Positions 20,035 to 29,226 of a stretch of DNA of 64,000 nt are shown piece by piece. A program made the position numbers and the translations under genes. Within the stretch, counting starts at the first letter, position 1; each line of letters starts with the position of its first letter. The notes beneath the pieces were generated by a model, which saw nothing but the letters and a program-made list of their open reading frames with translations, made no database searches and was not told the DNA's origin. The stretch is from Methanobacteriaceae archaeon (GTDB lineage Archaea; Methanobacteriota; Methanobacteria; Methanobacteriales; Methanobacteriaceae): assembly GCA_030016715.1 (NCBI GenBank), contig JASEJD010000002.1, positions 62,001-126,000 on the forward strand, in the 5' to 3' direction.

Positions 20035-22395
20035 TTATTCCAGTATTTTTTTAACGTTAAGACGTAATTCTTCATTATACTCGTCAAAATTAGCGTCTGC
20101 AATTATTATAATCTCCTTGCCAATCAAATCTTGTGCTTTTTCTGCTAATGAACCTTCATCACCAGTTTTATCAATAATTTCTTGTCCTTGTTGGGATGTA
20201 ATTCCTATTAATTTTTCGGCTTGTTTCCTGAAAAATGTTGCTCTAATATCTGCTGTATCATCCTCAATTCGGGCTGGAATTATCATTAGATAGTTGGGAT
20301 CCTCAATTTCTTCACCACAAAAATCACATATATAAGCATTTTCTACAAATTCCAGGCGCTTGTTACAGTTATTACACATGGGATATATAATTTGATCACT
20401 ATAAACCTCTGAAATCTCCCCTTTTACTTTAATATTGCGATCTTCCTCTTCAATTTCATCAATTTTCTTTGATGTATAAATTTTTTCCTCTAAATCCTTA
20501 AATGAAGGTAAATTTTCAGCTTCTTTCTCTCTAAGTTTTACTAAGTTTGTAGTCCGACCTACACTAAGCTCAAGATTATCATTTCTGAAGCTTATTCGTG
20601 AATTTTCAATTTTTATGGCATCACCTATGTTTAGAGGAATTTCAGCCTTATCATCCCACAAAGAAACCCGTATTACTCCTGTTTCATCTGCAATTTCTAT
20701 TGATCTGACCATCCCTATTGAGCCATCATCTCTCTGGAATTCAATTGGTTCAAATAAATCAATAACTCTGGCCATTAAACGAGTATTTCTTTCATCTTCT
20801 TCTAGTTGGTGAATTTTTTTAGTAGTATATATCATTTCTTCCAGTTCCTCTATTGGAGGAATTTTTTCTAATTCTTCTTTACTTGGTTTTAATATACGAG
20901 AAGTCTTTCCTATACTTAATTCAACATTATAAAGTCCTAAACGAGTTCTAGCATTTTCTAGACGTATTTCATCCCCTATATTTAATGGTGTGCCTGCTTT
21001 ATCATCCCAGAATGATGTTCGCACCACTCCCGTGCCGTCGGCTATTTCAATTGATCTGACTAGACCTATTGTTCCATCATCTCTTTTAAATTCTCGGGGT
21101 TCATTTAAATTAACAATTCTTCCAATTATATCTACTTCTTCGCCTTCTTCGTCGATTTCATCTAAATCACTGATTTTAATAGGTTCTAAATGTTTTTTGT
21201 ATTCATTAAGTACCTCTAATAAGGCATCATCCGACTCCGGATTAATAGAAATACGAGAATTCCAGTTAGTGTTTATTCTATAACCTGTAGGAGAATATTC
21301 ATCAAATTCAACGTTCCCCCCGCTGATCTTTAAAATATCACCTTTATTAATTTTAAGCTCTGTATCTTCATTCCATAATGTTATCCTAATTTTACCAGTA
21401 TCATCTGCTATTTCTATTGATTTTACTGAACCTTGGCTTCCATCAGTACGTTCAAAATTTATTGTATCCTGTATTTTTGTCACAACCCCCAATACAGAAA
21501 CATTTTTTTCTTCATGGGCATCCCCTATTTTAATCACCTTTTCTTCGTGTTCAGGGACATCAAAATCTCCTTTTATAATCCTACTAATCCATGAATGAGT
21601 AAGAGAAATTTCGCCATTTCTACTCTTGCTTTGAGCAGCTAATATTTTTATGGAGTCGCCTTCCTCTAAATTTAAATCTCTTACTAAACTTACATCATTG
21701 TTCCATAAAGTGTAAGAAATTCTGCCAGTTTTATCTTCAAGTTCTAGAGATAGTACCTTGCCTTCTCCACCATTTCTATCGAATTTTCTGATTCTAGGAA
21801 TTCTTATTATCCTAGCAATAATATTTACTTGCTTATCTTCTTTAATATCAGCTATATTGGTTATTTCTTCATCATATTTGGGAAAACCGTTATAATCTTC
21901 ATCAGATAATTTTTTAATTGTTGAGCGAGGGTTTAAATGAACTTCTTTGCTTCTATAACCATCTTTTACCTCAACATTATTTATTTTAGCTATATCTCCT
22001 TCATTAATCTTTTTAACCATTTTAATGTTTTCAGTCCAAAATACAGTTCTAATTTCCCCAGTATCATCTGCTAAAATAATATTTAACACTTTTCCTTCTT
22101 TTCCATTTCGTTTAGTAAATTTTTTGACATTTGATATATGCATTACTCGCCCAATAATACTAATCTTGCTTTTTCCGGTTTCTAAATCAGCAATTTTAAA
22201 TGAGGCATTTTCCTTAGACCGGGGCTTATTTTTTTCATTAATATGTTCTCCTACAATCATGCGGGCCAAGTCTAGTTCATTCATGAAGCTAACATCTTCA
22301 TATTCCTTTTTTAAATCTTCCATTCTCTTCAGAAAATCCTCCTCTGAGATCTTATCTGCTATTTTTTGGTACTGCTGCAATATTTCGTCTTTCAT
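20035..22395 (-). CDS. rpa: replication protein A, multi-OB single-strand DNA-binding protein
   Basis: 786-aa ssDNA-binding protein for replication and repair. Five tandem OB-fold modules lie at roughly 75-160, 188-280, 296-395, 420-503 and 536-620. Each carries a variant of IGRV...F.RxDGxxGxVxSIEIADDTGxIRxxxWxD. The last module (about 654-786) contains a zinc finger with Cys674, Cys677, Cys690 and Cys693. OB4 and OB5, with their linkers, are far more alike than the others, which points to a recent internal duplication. The N-terminal 70 residues form a helical segment. It is a single intact chain, whereas some relatives split this protein. Confidence 0.95.
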   Translation of the reverse strand: MKDEILQQYQKIADKISEEDFLKRMEDLKKEYEDVSFMNELDLARMIVGEHINEKNKPRSKENASFKIADLETGKSKISIIGRVMHISNVKKFTKRNGKEGKVLNIILADDTGEIRTVFWTENIKMVKKINEGDIAKINNVEVKDGYRSKEVHLNPRSTIKKLSDEDYNGFPKYDEEITNIADIKEDKQVNIIARIIRIPRIRKFDRNGGEGKVLSLELEDKTGRISYTLWNNDVSLVRDLNLEEGDSIKILAAQSKSRNGEISLTHSWISRIIKGDFDVPEHEEKVIKIGDAHEEKNVSVLGVVTKIQDTINFERTDGSQGSVKSIEIADDTGKIRITLWNEDTELKINKGDILKISGGNVEFDEYSPTGYRINTNWNSRISINPESDDALLEVLNEYKKHLEPIKISDLDEIDEEGEEVDIIGRIVNLNEPREFKRDDGTIGLVRSIEIADGTGVVRTSFWDDKAGTPLNIGDEIRLENARTRLGLYNVELSIGKTSRILKPSKEELEKIPPIEELEEMIYTTKKIHQLEEDERNTRLMARVIDLFEPIEFQRDDGSIGMVRSIEIADETGVIRVSLWDDKAEIPLNIGDAIKIENSRISFRNDNLELSVGRTTNLVKLREKEAENLPSFKDLEEKIYTSKKIDEIEEEDRNIKVKGEISEVYSDQIIYPMCNNCNKRLEFVENAYICDFCGEEIEDPNYLMIIPARIEDDTADIRATFFRKQAEKLIGITSQQGQEIIDKTGDEGSLAEKAQDLIGKEIIIIADANFDEYNEELRLNVKKILE

Positions 22396-22722
22396 TTACT
22401 TCCCTCAATCAATATCTCTCTTGAATATGACTATTAAAAAATCCTATTAATTACTATTTAATATTACATATTTATATTTTATTATTACTTTAGTTCGGTA
22501 TTGCTAATAATATATTTATATGTCGTTACTTAAAGTATTATATGAACCAATTTTTGTGTAAAAAGATTTTAAATCACGAATTTTTGATTAAAAACAAAAA
22601 TGGTAATTAAAATATTATTTAAAGAGTTTATTGTTTCTTATATGATATGAAACAGAATTTAAGGATATAATTTAATAAATTAAAATTGAAGATTATGAAA
22701 AATTATAATCGGAGGATCAGAA
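22396..22722. other. 327-bp divergent intergenic region between rpa and leuC
   Basis: It must contain both promoters. AATATATTTATATG near 22512 is a candidate TATA element for rightward transcription, which would give leuC a leader of about 180 nt. An imperfect inverted repeat GTTTC...GAAAC (22633-22653) and an A/T-rich hairpin at about 22567-22593 lie inside that leader. No leader peptide with leucine codons is apparent. Confidence 0.4.
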
Positions 22723-23982
22723 ATGTCTATGACAATGGCAGAAAAAATACTGGCAAAAGCAGCTGGTGAAAAAGAAGTAGAAGCTGGAGAAATAGTAATG
22801 GCTAATATTGATGTGGCAATGACCCATGACCTGACTGGACCATTATCTGTAGAATCCTTTGAAAAAATTAATACACCTAATGTATGGGATCCTGAAAAAA
22901 TTGTGGTTATCTTTGATCATCAAGTACCAGCCGACTCTATCGAAGCTGCAAAAAACCATATGATTATGAGAAAATTTGTAAAAGAACAGAAAATAAACAA
23001 TTTTTATGATGTAAATGAGGGAGTATGTCACCAAATATTACCTGAAAAAGGACATATAGTCCCTGGTGAAATTGTTGTAGGTACAGATTCACATACATGT
23101 ACTCATGGGGCTTTAGGTGCATTTTCAACTGGTATTGGTTCAACTGACATGGCCATGGTATTTTCAACAGGTAAATTATGGTTTAAAGTACCAGAAACCA
23201 TAAAATTTAATATAAATGGACAGCTGCCTGATTATGTTTATGCAAAAGATGTTGTTCTAAATATTATAGGAAATATTGGGGCAGATGGTGCAACTTACAA
23301 GGCCTGTGAATTTGGTGGAGAAACAGTCAGAGATATGTCGGTATCAGACCGTATGGCCCTATGCAACATGGCCATTGAAATGGGGGGAAAAACTGGTTTA
23401 GTGGAACCAGATAAGAAAACAATAGATTACATTCAAAAAAGATCCACCAAACCATATGAAATAATGAAAACAGACCCTGATTCAAATTCCCTTGAAAAAG
23501 TAGATATAGATGTTAATAATCTTGAACCACAAATTGCATGTCCCCATAATGTGGATAATGTAAAATCAGTGGCAGAAGTTGAAGGTATAGAAATTGACCA
23601 AGTTTTTCTTGGTTCTTGTACTAACGGACGTTTATCTGATCTAAGAGATGCAGCAAAAATCATTAAAGGGCATGAAATTTCTTCCAAAACCAGAATGTTA
23701 GTAATACCTGCCTCAAGAGAGATCTACCGAAAAGCTCTTAATGAAGGACTCGTAGGAATATTTATAGATGCAGGAGCCCTGGTTTGTAATCCATGTTGTG
23801 GGCCATGTTTAGGTGGGCATGTAGGTCTACTTGGGCCAGGCGAAGTTAGTCTTTCAACATCAAATAGGAACTTTAAAGGAAGACAAGGAAGTTCTGAAGC
23901 AGAAGTATACTTAAGTTCAGCTGCAGTTGCAGCATCATCTGCAATTAAAGGAAAAATTACTGATCCAAGAAATTTAAAATAA
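22723..23982 (+). CDS. leuC: 3-isopropylmalate dehydratase large subunit
   Basis: Aconitase-family large subunit, 419 aa, with the 4Fe-4S cluster ligands Cys299 (GSCTNGR) and Cys359/Cys362 (CCGPC). [26 protein letters not shown] near residue 120 is a family signature. With the small subunit directly downstream it isomerises 2- to 3-isopropylmalate, and in methanogens may also act on citramalate-derived substrates. The homoaconitase AksD of coenzyme B synthesis is a close paralogue. The small-subunit loop argues for the leucine-type enzyme. GGAGGATCAG precedes the ATG. Confidence 0.9.
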   Translation: MSMTMAEKILAKAAGEKEVEAGEIVMANIDVAMTHDLTGPLSVESFEKINTPNVWDPEKIVVIFDHQVPADSIEAAKNHMIMRKFVKEQKINNFYDVNEGVCHQILPEKGHIVPGEIVVGTDSHTCTHGALGAFSTGIGSTDMAMVFSTGKLWFKVPETIKFNINGQLPDYVYAKDVVLNIIGNIGADGATYKACEFGGETVRDMSVSDRMALCNMAIEMGGKTGLVEPDKKTIDYIQKRSTKPYEIMKTDPDSNSLEKVDIDVNNLEPQIACPHNVDNVKSVAEVEGIEIDQVFLGSCTNGRLSDLRDAAKIIKGHEISSKTRMLVIPASREIYRKALNEGLVGIFIDAGALVCNPCCGPCLGGHVGLLGPGEVSLSTSNRNFKGRQGSSEAEVYLSSAAVAASSAIKGKITDPRNLK

Positions 23983-24004
23983 AATTTAAAATGAAGGTAT
24001 AGAA

Positions 24005-24499
24005 ATGAAAGGAAAGGTTTGGAAATTTGGAGATGACATTGACACAGATATTATAATACCTGGACGATATCTGGTTTTAAGAGATGAAAAAGATCTTGCT
24101 TGCCATTTAATGGAAGGCATTGACCCTGAATTTTATAAAAAAGTAGAAAAAGGAGATATAATTGTTGGGGGTAAAAATTTTGGATGTGGTTCATCTAGAG
24201 AACATGCACCCATAGCAATTAAGGGTGCCGGAGTATCTGCAGTTGTGGCAGAATCATTTGCAAGAATTTTCTACAGGAATTCAATAAATGTAGGTCTACC
24301 TCTGTTTGAATCAAAAGATATATCCCAACATGTTTCTACTGGTGATGAAATAGAAATTAACGCTGAAAAAGGAATTTTGAAAAATATAACCACGTCAAAA
24401 GAATATAAAATTACTAACTTGCCAGAATTTATGGTTGAGATACTGAATAAAGGTGGATTAATTCCCTACTTAAATGAAAAAATGGATGAAACAGAATAG
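24005..24499 (+). CDS. leuD: 3-isopropylmalate dehydratase small subunit
   Basis: 164-aa swivelling-domain subunit that carries the substrate-specificity loop. The loop here is Y22-L-V-L25 (PGRYLVLRD). Published work on M. jannaschii associates an Arg-Thr pair at the last two positions (YLRT) with homoaconitase and Val at the third position (YLVY) with isopropylmalate isomerase. This protein therefore looks like LeuD rather than Aks[19 protein letters not shown] follows near residue 58. It lies 22 bp after leuC. Confidence 0.9.
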   Translation: MKGKVWKFGDDIDTDIIIPGRYLVLRDEKDLACHLMEGIDPEFYKKVEKGDIIVGGKNFGCGSSREHAPIAIKGAGVSAVVAESFARIFYRNSINVGLPLFESKDISQHVSTGDEIEINAEKGILKNITTSKEYKITNLPEFMVEILNKGGLIPYLNEKMDETE

Positions 24500-24539
24500 A
24501 ATATATAAATAGTTAAGAAAATAATATTTAGGTGTTCAT

Positions 24540-25526
24540 ATGTACAAAATAGCAGTTATACCTGGAGATGGAATAGGTAAAGAAGTAATGGATGCTACTC
24601 TACACGTTTTAGAAGCAATTAATGTTGAATTTGATTACACATTTGCTGATGCTGGGGATGAATATGCAAAGATCAGTGGTGTTCCATTACCTAAAGAAAC
24701 AATTGATATTGTTAAAAATTCAAAAGCATGTTTATTTGGTGCGGCTGGAGAATCTGCAGCGGATGTTATAGTGAAAATGCGTCAAGAATTAGACTTATAT
24801 GTTAATTTAAGGCCTGTTAAATTGTATCCTGGAACTAAATGTCTTTATGACAATTTAGATTTTGTAATTGTACGAGAAAATACAGAGGGAATGTATATTG
24901 GTCAAGAAGAATACACTGACGAGGGTGCCACAGCTCTAAGAGTAATTACTAAAAAGGCTTCAGATAGGATATGTAAATTTGCTTTTGAGTATGCTAAGAA
25001 AACAAATCGCAGTAAAGTTACTGCAGTTCATAAGGCCAATGTTCTAAAAAAAACTGACGGCCTATTTAGGGATACATTCTATGAAGTTGCAAAAAATTAT
25101 CCTGAAATAGAAACTGATGATAGATATGTAGACGCCACAGCTATGTTCTTTATAACCCGCCCCCAGATGTTTGATGTGATTGTAACTACCAACCTATTTG
25201 GAGATATTTTATCTGATGAAGGTGCAGGTTTGGTTGGAGGTTTAGGTTTAATACCATCAGCTAATATTGGCGAAAAACATGGATTATTTGAACCAGTTCA
25301 TGGATCTGCACCAAGTCACGCTGGTAAAGGTACAGCTAACCCTTCAGCAATGATTTTATCAGCAGTTTTAATGTTAGAATATTTGGAAGAAAACAATGAA
25401 GCTCGAAGATTAGAAAATGCCCTTATTGAAGTTCTGAAAGAGGGTAAAGTAGTTACCCGTGATCTAGAAGGAACTGCTTCAACCATGGAAATGGCAAATG
25501 AAGTTAGAAAGAAGCTGGAAAATTAG
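24540..25526 (+). CDS. leuB: 3-isopropylmalate dehydrogenase (LeuB/AksF family)
   Basis: 328-aa NAD-dependent beta-decarboxylating dehydrogenase. Signatures are IPGDGIGKEVM at the N-terminus, VNLRPVKLYPG, VIVRENTEGMYIG, the catalytic Lys in TAVHKANVLKKTDGLF, and the metal-binding NLFGDILSDEGAGLVGGLGLIPSANIG. The isocitrate, homoisocitrate and isopropylmalate enzymes share this layout, so specificity rests on context: leuC and leuD are immediately upstream. Homoisocitrate dehydrogenase (AksF) is the main alternative. Confidence 0.87.
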   Translation: MYKIAVIPGDGIGKEVMDATLHVLEAINVEFDYTFADAGDEYAKISGVPLPKETIDIVKNSKACLFGAAGESAADVIVKMRQELDLYVNLRPVKLYPGTKCLYDNLDFVIVRENTEGMYIGQEEYTDEGATALRVITKKASDRICKFAFEYAKKTNRSKVTAVHKANVLKKTDGLFRDTFYEVAKNYPEIETDDRYVDATAMFFITRPQMFDVIVTTNLFGDILSDEGAGLVGGLGLIPSANIGEKHGLFEPVHGSAPSHAGKGTANPSAMILSAVLMLEYLEENNEARRLENALIEVLKEGKVVTRDLEGTASTMEMANEVRKKLEN

Positions 25527-25578
25527 AATTTATTTATTTTTAATATTAGGTTTTTAATATTAGGAGAAATGAGTTTCA

Positions 25579-26778
25579 ATGAAGCCTTCTGAACTAAGAG
25601 CAGATATACCATTATTAGATAATATTATCTACTTAGATGCTGCAAGTACAACACCTACCCCTAAACCCGTAGTAGATGCTATGTGTGATTATTTTTACAA
25701 TTACAATGTCAATACGGGTCGTGGTGCTTATAAATTAGCAGTTAAGGCTTCTGAAAGATTCAGAAGTGCTAGAAGCACAATTTCTAATTTTTTAGGATGT
25801 AATGAACATGAGATTATATTCACCAAAAATACAACTGAAGCCATAAATTTAGTTGCTAACGGTATTGATCTTCAAAAGGGAGACTCGGTGATAGTTCCTA
25901 ATATTGAACATCATTCAAATTTTGTTCCTTGGCTTAACCTTAAAAGAAAGGGAGTTAATGTTAAAATTATTAAAGCTGATGAATTTGGAGTAGTGAATCC
26001 TGCAGAGATAGAAAAAAATGTAGATGAAACAACTAAGCTTATTACTATTACTCATATTTCAAATTCCATCGGTTCAGTCCAACCTATTGAAGAAATTGGA
26101 AAAATAGCTAATGAAAATAATTTATTATACTTGGTTGATGTTGCACAGTCCGCAGGGCATATGAAACTTGATTTAATGAAAATTAACGCAGATTTTATTG
26201 CATTTCCAGGACATAAAGGTTTTTTAGGTCCTGTAGGGACGGGATTTTTGTATTGTAAAGATGAAAATGTAGAGAATATTGTTCCTATAAATTTAGGAGG
26301 AGGTACTGTCTCAGATGTTACTGAAGACTCCTTCACTCTGGATTCTTCACCAGCACGCTTTGAAGGAGGAACACAAAATATTTCCGGTATAATTGGATTA
26401 GAGGCTGCTGTTAAATATATTAAGAAGATTGGAATAGATAAAATTGAAAAACATAGCAACAAACTCACTAAACTTATGTTTGAAGAGATCTATGATATAA
26501 AGAATACTATTTGCTATGGTGATCCAGAAAATATTTATGGTATCACTTCCTTCAACATTAATAATATGAATTCACATGATGTGGCAAAGATCTTAGACGA
26601 AACCCGAAATATCTGTGTAAGAAGTGGTTATCACTGTGCAATACCCGCTATTAGGCATTTTGGAGCTTATGAGCACGGTGGAACAGTTAGAGCATCATTG
26701 CATTATTACAATACAAAAGAAGATATTCAAATATTAGCGGAAGTTGTAAAAAATATAGCAGAATCATTTGGAGATTAA
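25579..26778 (+). CDS. cysteine desulfurase (SufS/NifS-like)
   Basis: 399-aa class V PLP aminotransferase fold. The PLP-binding Lys is in FPGHKGFLGPVGTG near residue 214. The catalytic Cys is in RSGYHCAIPAIRHFGA near residue 354, set in the short group II (SufS-like) context. TTEAINLVANG and HHSNFVPWL also fit. It would mobilise sulfur from cysteine for FeS or other cofactors, in line with the many FeS proteins here. The role is uncertain because many methanogens use other sulfur donors. Confidence 0.88.
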   Translation: MKPSELRADIPLLDNIIYLDAASTTPTPKPVVDAMCDYFYNYNVNTGRGAYKLAVKASERFRSARSTISNFLGCNEHEIIFTKNTTEAINLVANGIDLQKGDSVIVPNIEHHSNFVPWLNLKRKGVNVKIIKADEFGVVNPAEIEKNVDETTKLITITHISNSIGSVQPIEEIGKIANENNLLYLVDVAQSAGHMKLDLMKINADFIAFPGHKGFLGPVGTGFLYCKDENVENIVPINLGGGTVSDVTEDSFTLDSSPARFEGGTQNISGIIGLEAAVKYIKKIGIDKIEKHSNKLTKLMFEEIYDIKNTICYGDPENIYGITSFNINNMNSHDVAKILDETRNICVRSGYHCAIPAIRHFGAYEHGGTVRASLHYYNTKEDIQILAEVVKNIAESFGD

Positions 26779-26780
26779 AA

Positions 26781-26858
26781 ATGAATAAATATCAAATTAT
26801 TGCACTTTTCATAATATTTTTGATGGTGGCAAGTTTACTTGGAGCTTTGTTAGTTTAA
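26781..26858 (+). CDS. 25-residue single-pass membrane peptide (micro-ORF)
   Basis: ATG at 26781, two bases after the desulfurase stop, opens a 25-codon frame ending at TAA 26858. After a polar MNKYQ start the rest is a continuous hydrophobic stretch ([20 protein letters not shown]), long enough for one transmembrane helix. A GGAG site lies at the end of the upstream gene. Position and composition suggest a real translated peptide in the leu-nifS-ribH operon. I recognise no family. Confidence 0.45.
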   Translation: MNKYQIIALFIIFLMVASLLGALLV

Positions 26859-26886
26859 AAAATTAAAACTAATGGGAGGTTATTTT

Positions 26887-27297
<411 letters not shown>

Positions 27298-27343
27298 ATA
27301 AATTAACATTTTAATCTTCATCCTAATTTTTAGAATAATATTT

Positions 27344-28036
27344 TTAATCTTTACTTATTAAAATTAAAGCGTTTCCACTATAAATATCTTCAAACTTTTT
27401 TCTAGTTAATTCTATATTACCTAGAGCAGGATCGGCCAATATTACTTTTTCATGGGTTATTTTGAGTATCACACTATAATGATAACCGCTATTAATGGTT
27501 AAAAAGACTATATTATTATATCTAAGATTATCTATTGATATCCGCATTCCTGCAGCTTCAACTCCTTTAAACTTGGCTGCTTTTAATAACCCGTACATGG
27601 TTGTACCAGTATGATCTGTCCCAGCAAGTTTTGAAATCTCATTTTCTGTTGAAATTATGCCAATATTATTTAAAGCTGTGGCTAGAGCAGCAGGTCCACA
27701 AGTATATGGTTTAGACTGCATAATTATTCCTTTAAAATTTTTTGATGAAGATATTTGATCATCTAAAAGTTGGCTTGTTTCCAACCATGAAGTTTCATTA
27801 AATGTTCCAGCAACTTCAAATAGACGGGATGAAAAACAAAATAATACTAATCTTTTAAGGTATTTTGCTATATTTAACCTTAATAAAATTTTTAAATTAA
27901 AATAACTGTTATTATAAAAAGATAATATATAATAATTAATATAAACAATAATAATATGAATATAACAGTATGTAGAAGTTAAAATACTATATAAACATAG
28001 TTGAAATAGTTTTAAAATAATATTATATATCATCAT
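27344..28036 (-). CDS. C39-type cysteine peptidase domain protein
   Basis: Up to 230 aa. The C-terminal 130 residues resemble peptidase C39. The catalytic Cys is in MQSKPYTCGPAALATALN with the oxyanion Gln five residues before it, the His in GYHYSVILKI and the Asp in ILADPALGNIEL. The N-terminal 80 residues are very AT-rich and hydrophobic, and may be one or two membrane helices or partly untranslated. The true start is uncertain. C39 peptidases cut double-glycine leaders of exported peptides, but Methanobacteriales also carry stand-alone versions of unknown role. Confidence 0.7.
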   Translation of the reverse strand: MMIYNIILKLFQLCLYSILTSTYCYIHIIIVYINYYILSFYNNSYFNLKILLRLNIAKYLKRLVLFCFSSRLFEVAGTFNETSWLETSQLLDDQISSSKNFKGIIMQSKPYTCGPAALATALNNIGIISTENEISKLAGTDHTGTTMYGLLKAAKFKGVEAAGMRISIDNLRYNNIVFLTINSGYHYSVILKITHEKVILADPALGNIELTRKKFEDIYSGNALILISKD

Positions 28037-28279
28037 AATAATTGTTATATTTGTATTATTTATAATATTAACTATTATGTTTATAGTAATAATAAATTTG
28101 AAAAATTAATTCAAAAAAATTTGTGTGTTTAAAAGATAAGAAAACTAATTAATTTATCTTAATAACAATAAATCTAATAGAACTTATATAAATTAATAGA
28201 TAAATAATAAAGGATAAGAATAGGTTTTTTAATTGAGTATTAGCTTGATTTTCCTATTATAAAAAAAAGGTGGATATTA

Positions 28280-29215
28280 ATGGAAATTTTAACTCCCAAG
28301 GACTTGAAAAATAAATTCAAAGACCCGTGGATTGCCCCCTATAATAAAGTTATAACCATGGTTGATGAAGATTTAGTGGAAATAGTGGAAATCCATCCTT
28401 GTATAAGTGGATCAGAGTGGGTAGTATACCAATACAAAAGATCAAGTGAACTAGTACTTAAATCAAAAAGAGACGGTAATAAACATACTTTCATCGTAAA
28501 AAAAGGAAAAACCGATTTAAAATTGAAACCAAGCTTTGCTGCAGCTGGTATTGAAGAAGTTTTTGTTGAAAATGATGAAGTTAAAGTTGTTCATGCTGGT
28601 TTAGCAGGTGCAGGTGTAGGGGCTGCTATGTGTCGGGGGATGGCGGAAGGTGTTAAAAGGGTTGAACTCTATGATGTGGGGGGTGGCTCTAAATTAGGAA
28701 AAGCTGCAGTTATAACCCCTTTAATGGAAAAAATAGTTATTGGGATAGATGATACCGACACTAAGGATGAAGGAGCTACATGGACTCTTGCCAATAATGT
28801 GGGAAATAAATTAAACCAAATGGGTTTTGAATACATTGATCATGTTATAGTACAGCTATATCCCCATAACCCTAACAAAACACAGAATTGTGTGGCGGTT
28901 GCATTAGTATTTGCCGTTAAACCTGGTGAAAAAGATAAACTAATAAAAGAGGCCGTGGAACTATTAAAAAAGAGTACTCTTTCTGATAAAACAGCTATCG
29001 CTATTCTTGAGGGCCTTAAAATTCCTGAAAATCTAAGGAAATACTCTGAAGCAGCTAAAAAATCCATGATCTCTGTAGAAGAAGCTGAAAAATTGGCAAA
29101 TACTATTGGAATCCAGTTGATTGAAGTTACAGGATCGCAAGGAAAAATAGGAGCTTTAGCCGCTTTAGGCCTTTATAATGATCTAAAAGAGGCTGTAAAA
29201 GTTTACAATGAATAA
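28280..29215 (+). CDS. methanogenesis marker protein 11
   Basis: 311 aa matching methanogenesis marker 11, a protein found nearly only in methanogens and of unknown function. The N-terminal half holds FAAAGIEEVFVENDEVKVVHAGLAGAGVGAAMCRGMAEGV. The C-terminal half begins KIVIGIDDTDTKDEGATWTLA, an Asp-rich motif shared with the TiaS/DUF1743 type of nucleotide-binding proteins. GGTGG precedes the ATG. A TATA-like CTTATATAAA near 28190 would give a leader of about 60 nt. Confidence 0.9.
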   Translation: MEILTPKDLKNKFKDPWIAPYNKVITMVDEDLVEIVEIHPCISGSEWVVYQYKRSSELVLKSKRDGNKHTFIVKKGKTDLKLKPSFAAAGIEEVFVENDEVKVVHAGLAGAGVGAAMCRGMAEGVKRVELYDVGGGSKLGKAAVITPLMEKIVIGIDDTDTKDEGATWTLANNVGNKLNQMGFEYIDHVIVQLYPHNPNKTQNCVAVALVFAVKPGEKDKLIKEAVELLKKSTLSDKTAIAILEGLKIPENLRKYSEAAKKSMISVEEAEKLANTIGIQLIEVTGSQGKIGALAALGLYNDLKEAVKVYNE

Positions 29216-29226
29216 AAAGATTCGTA

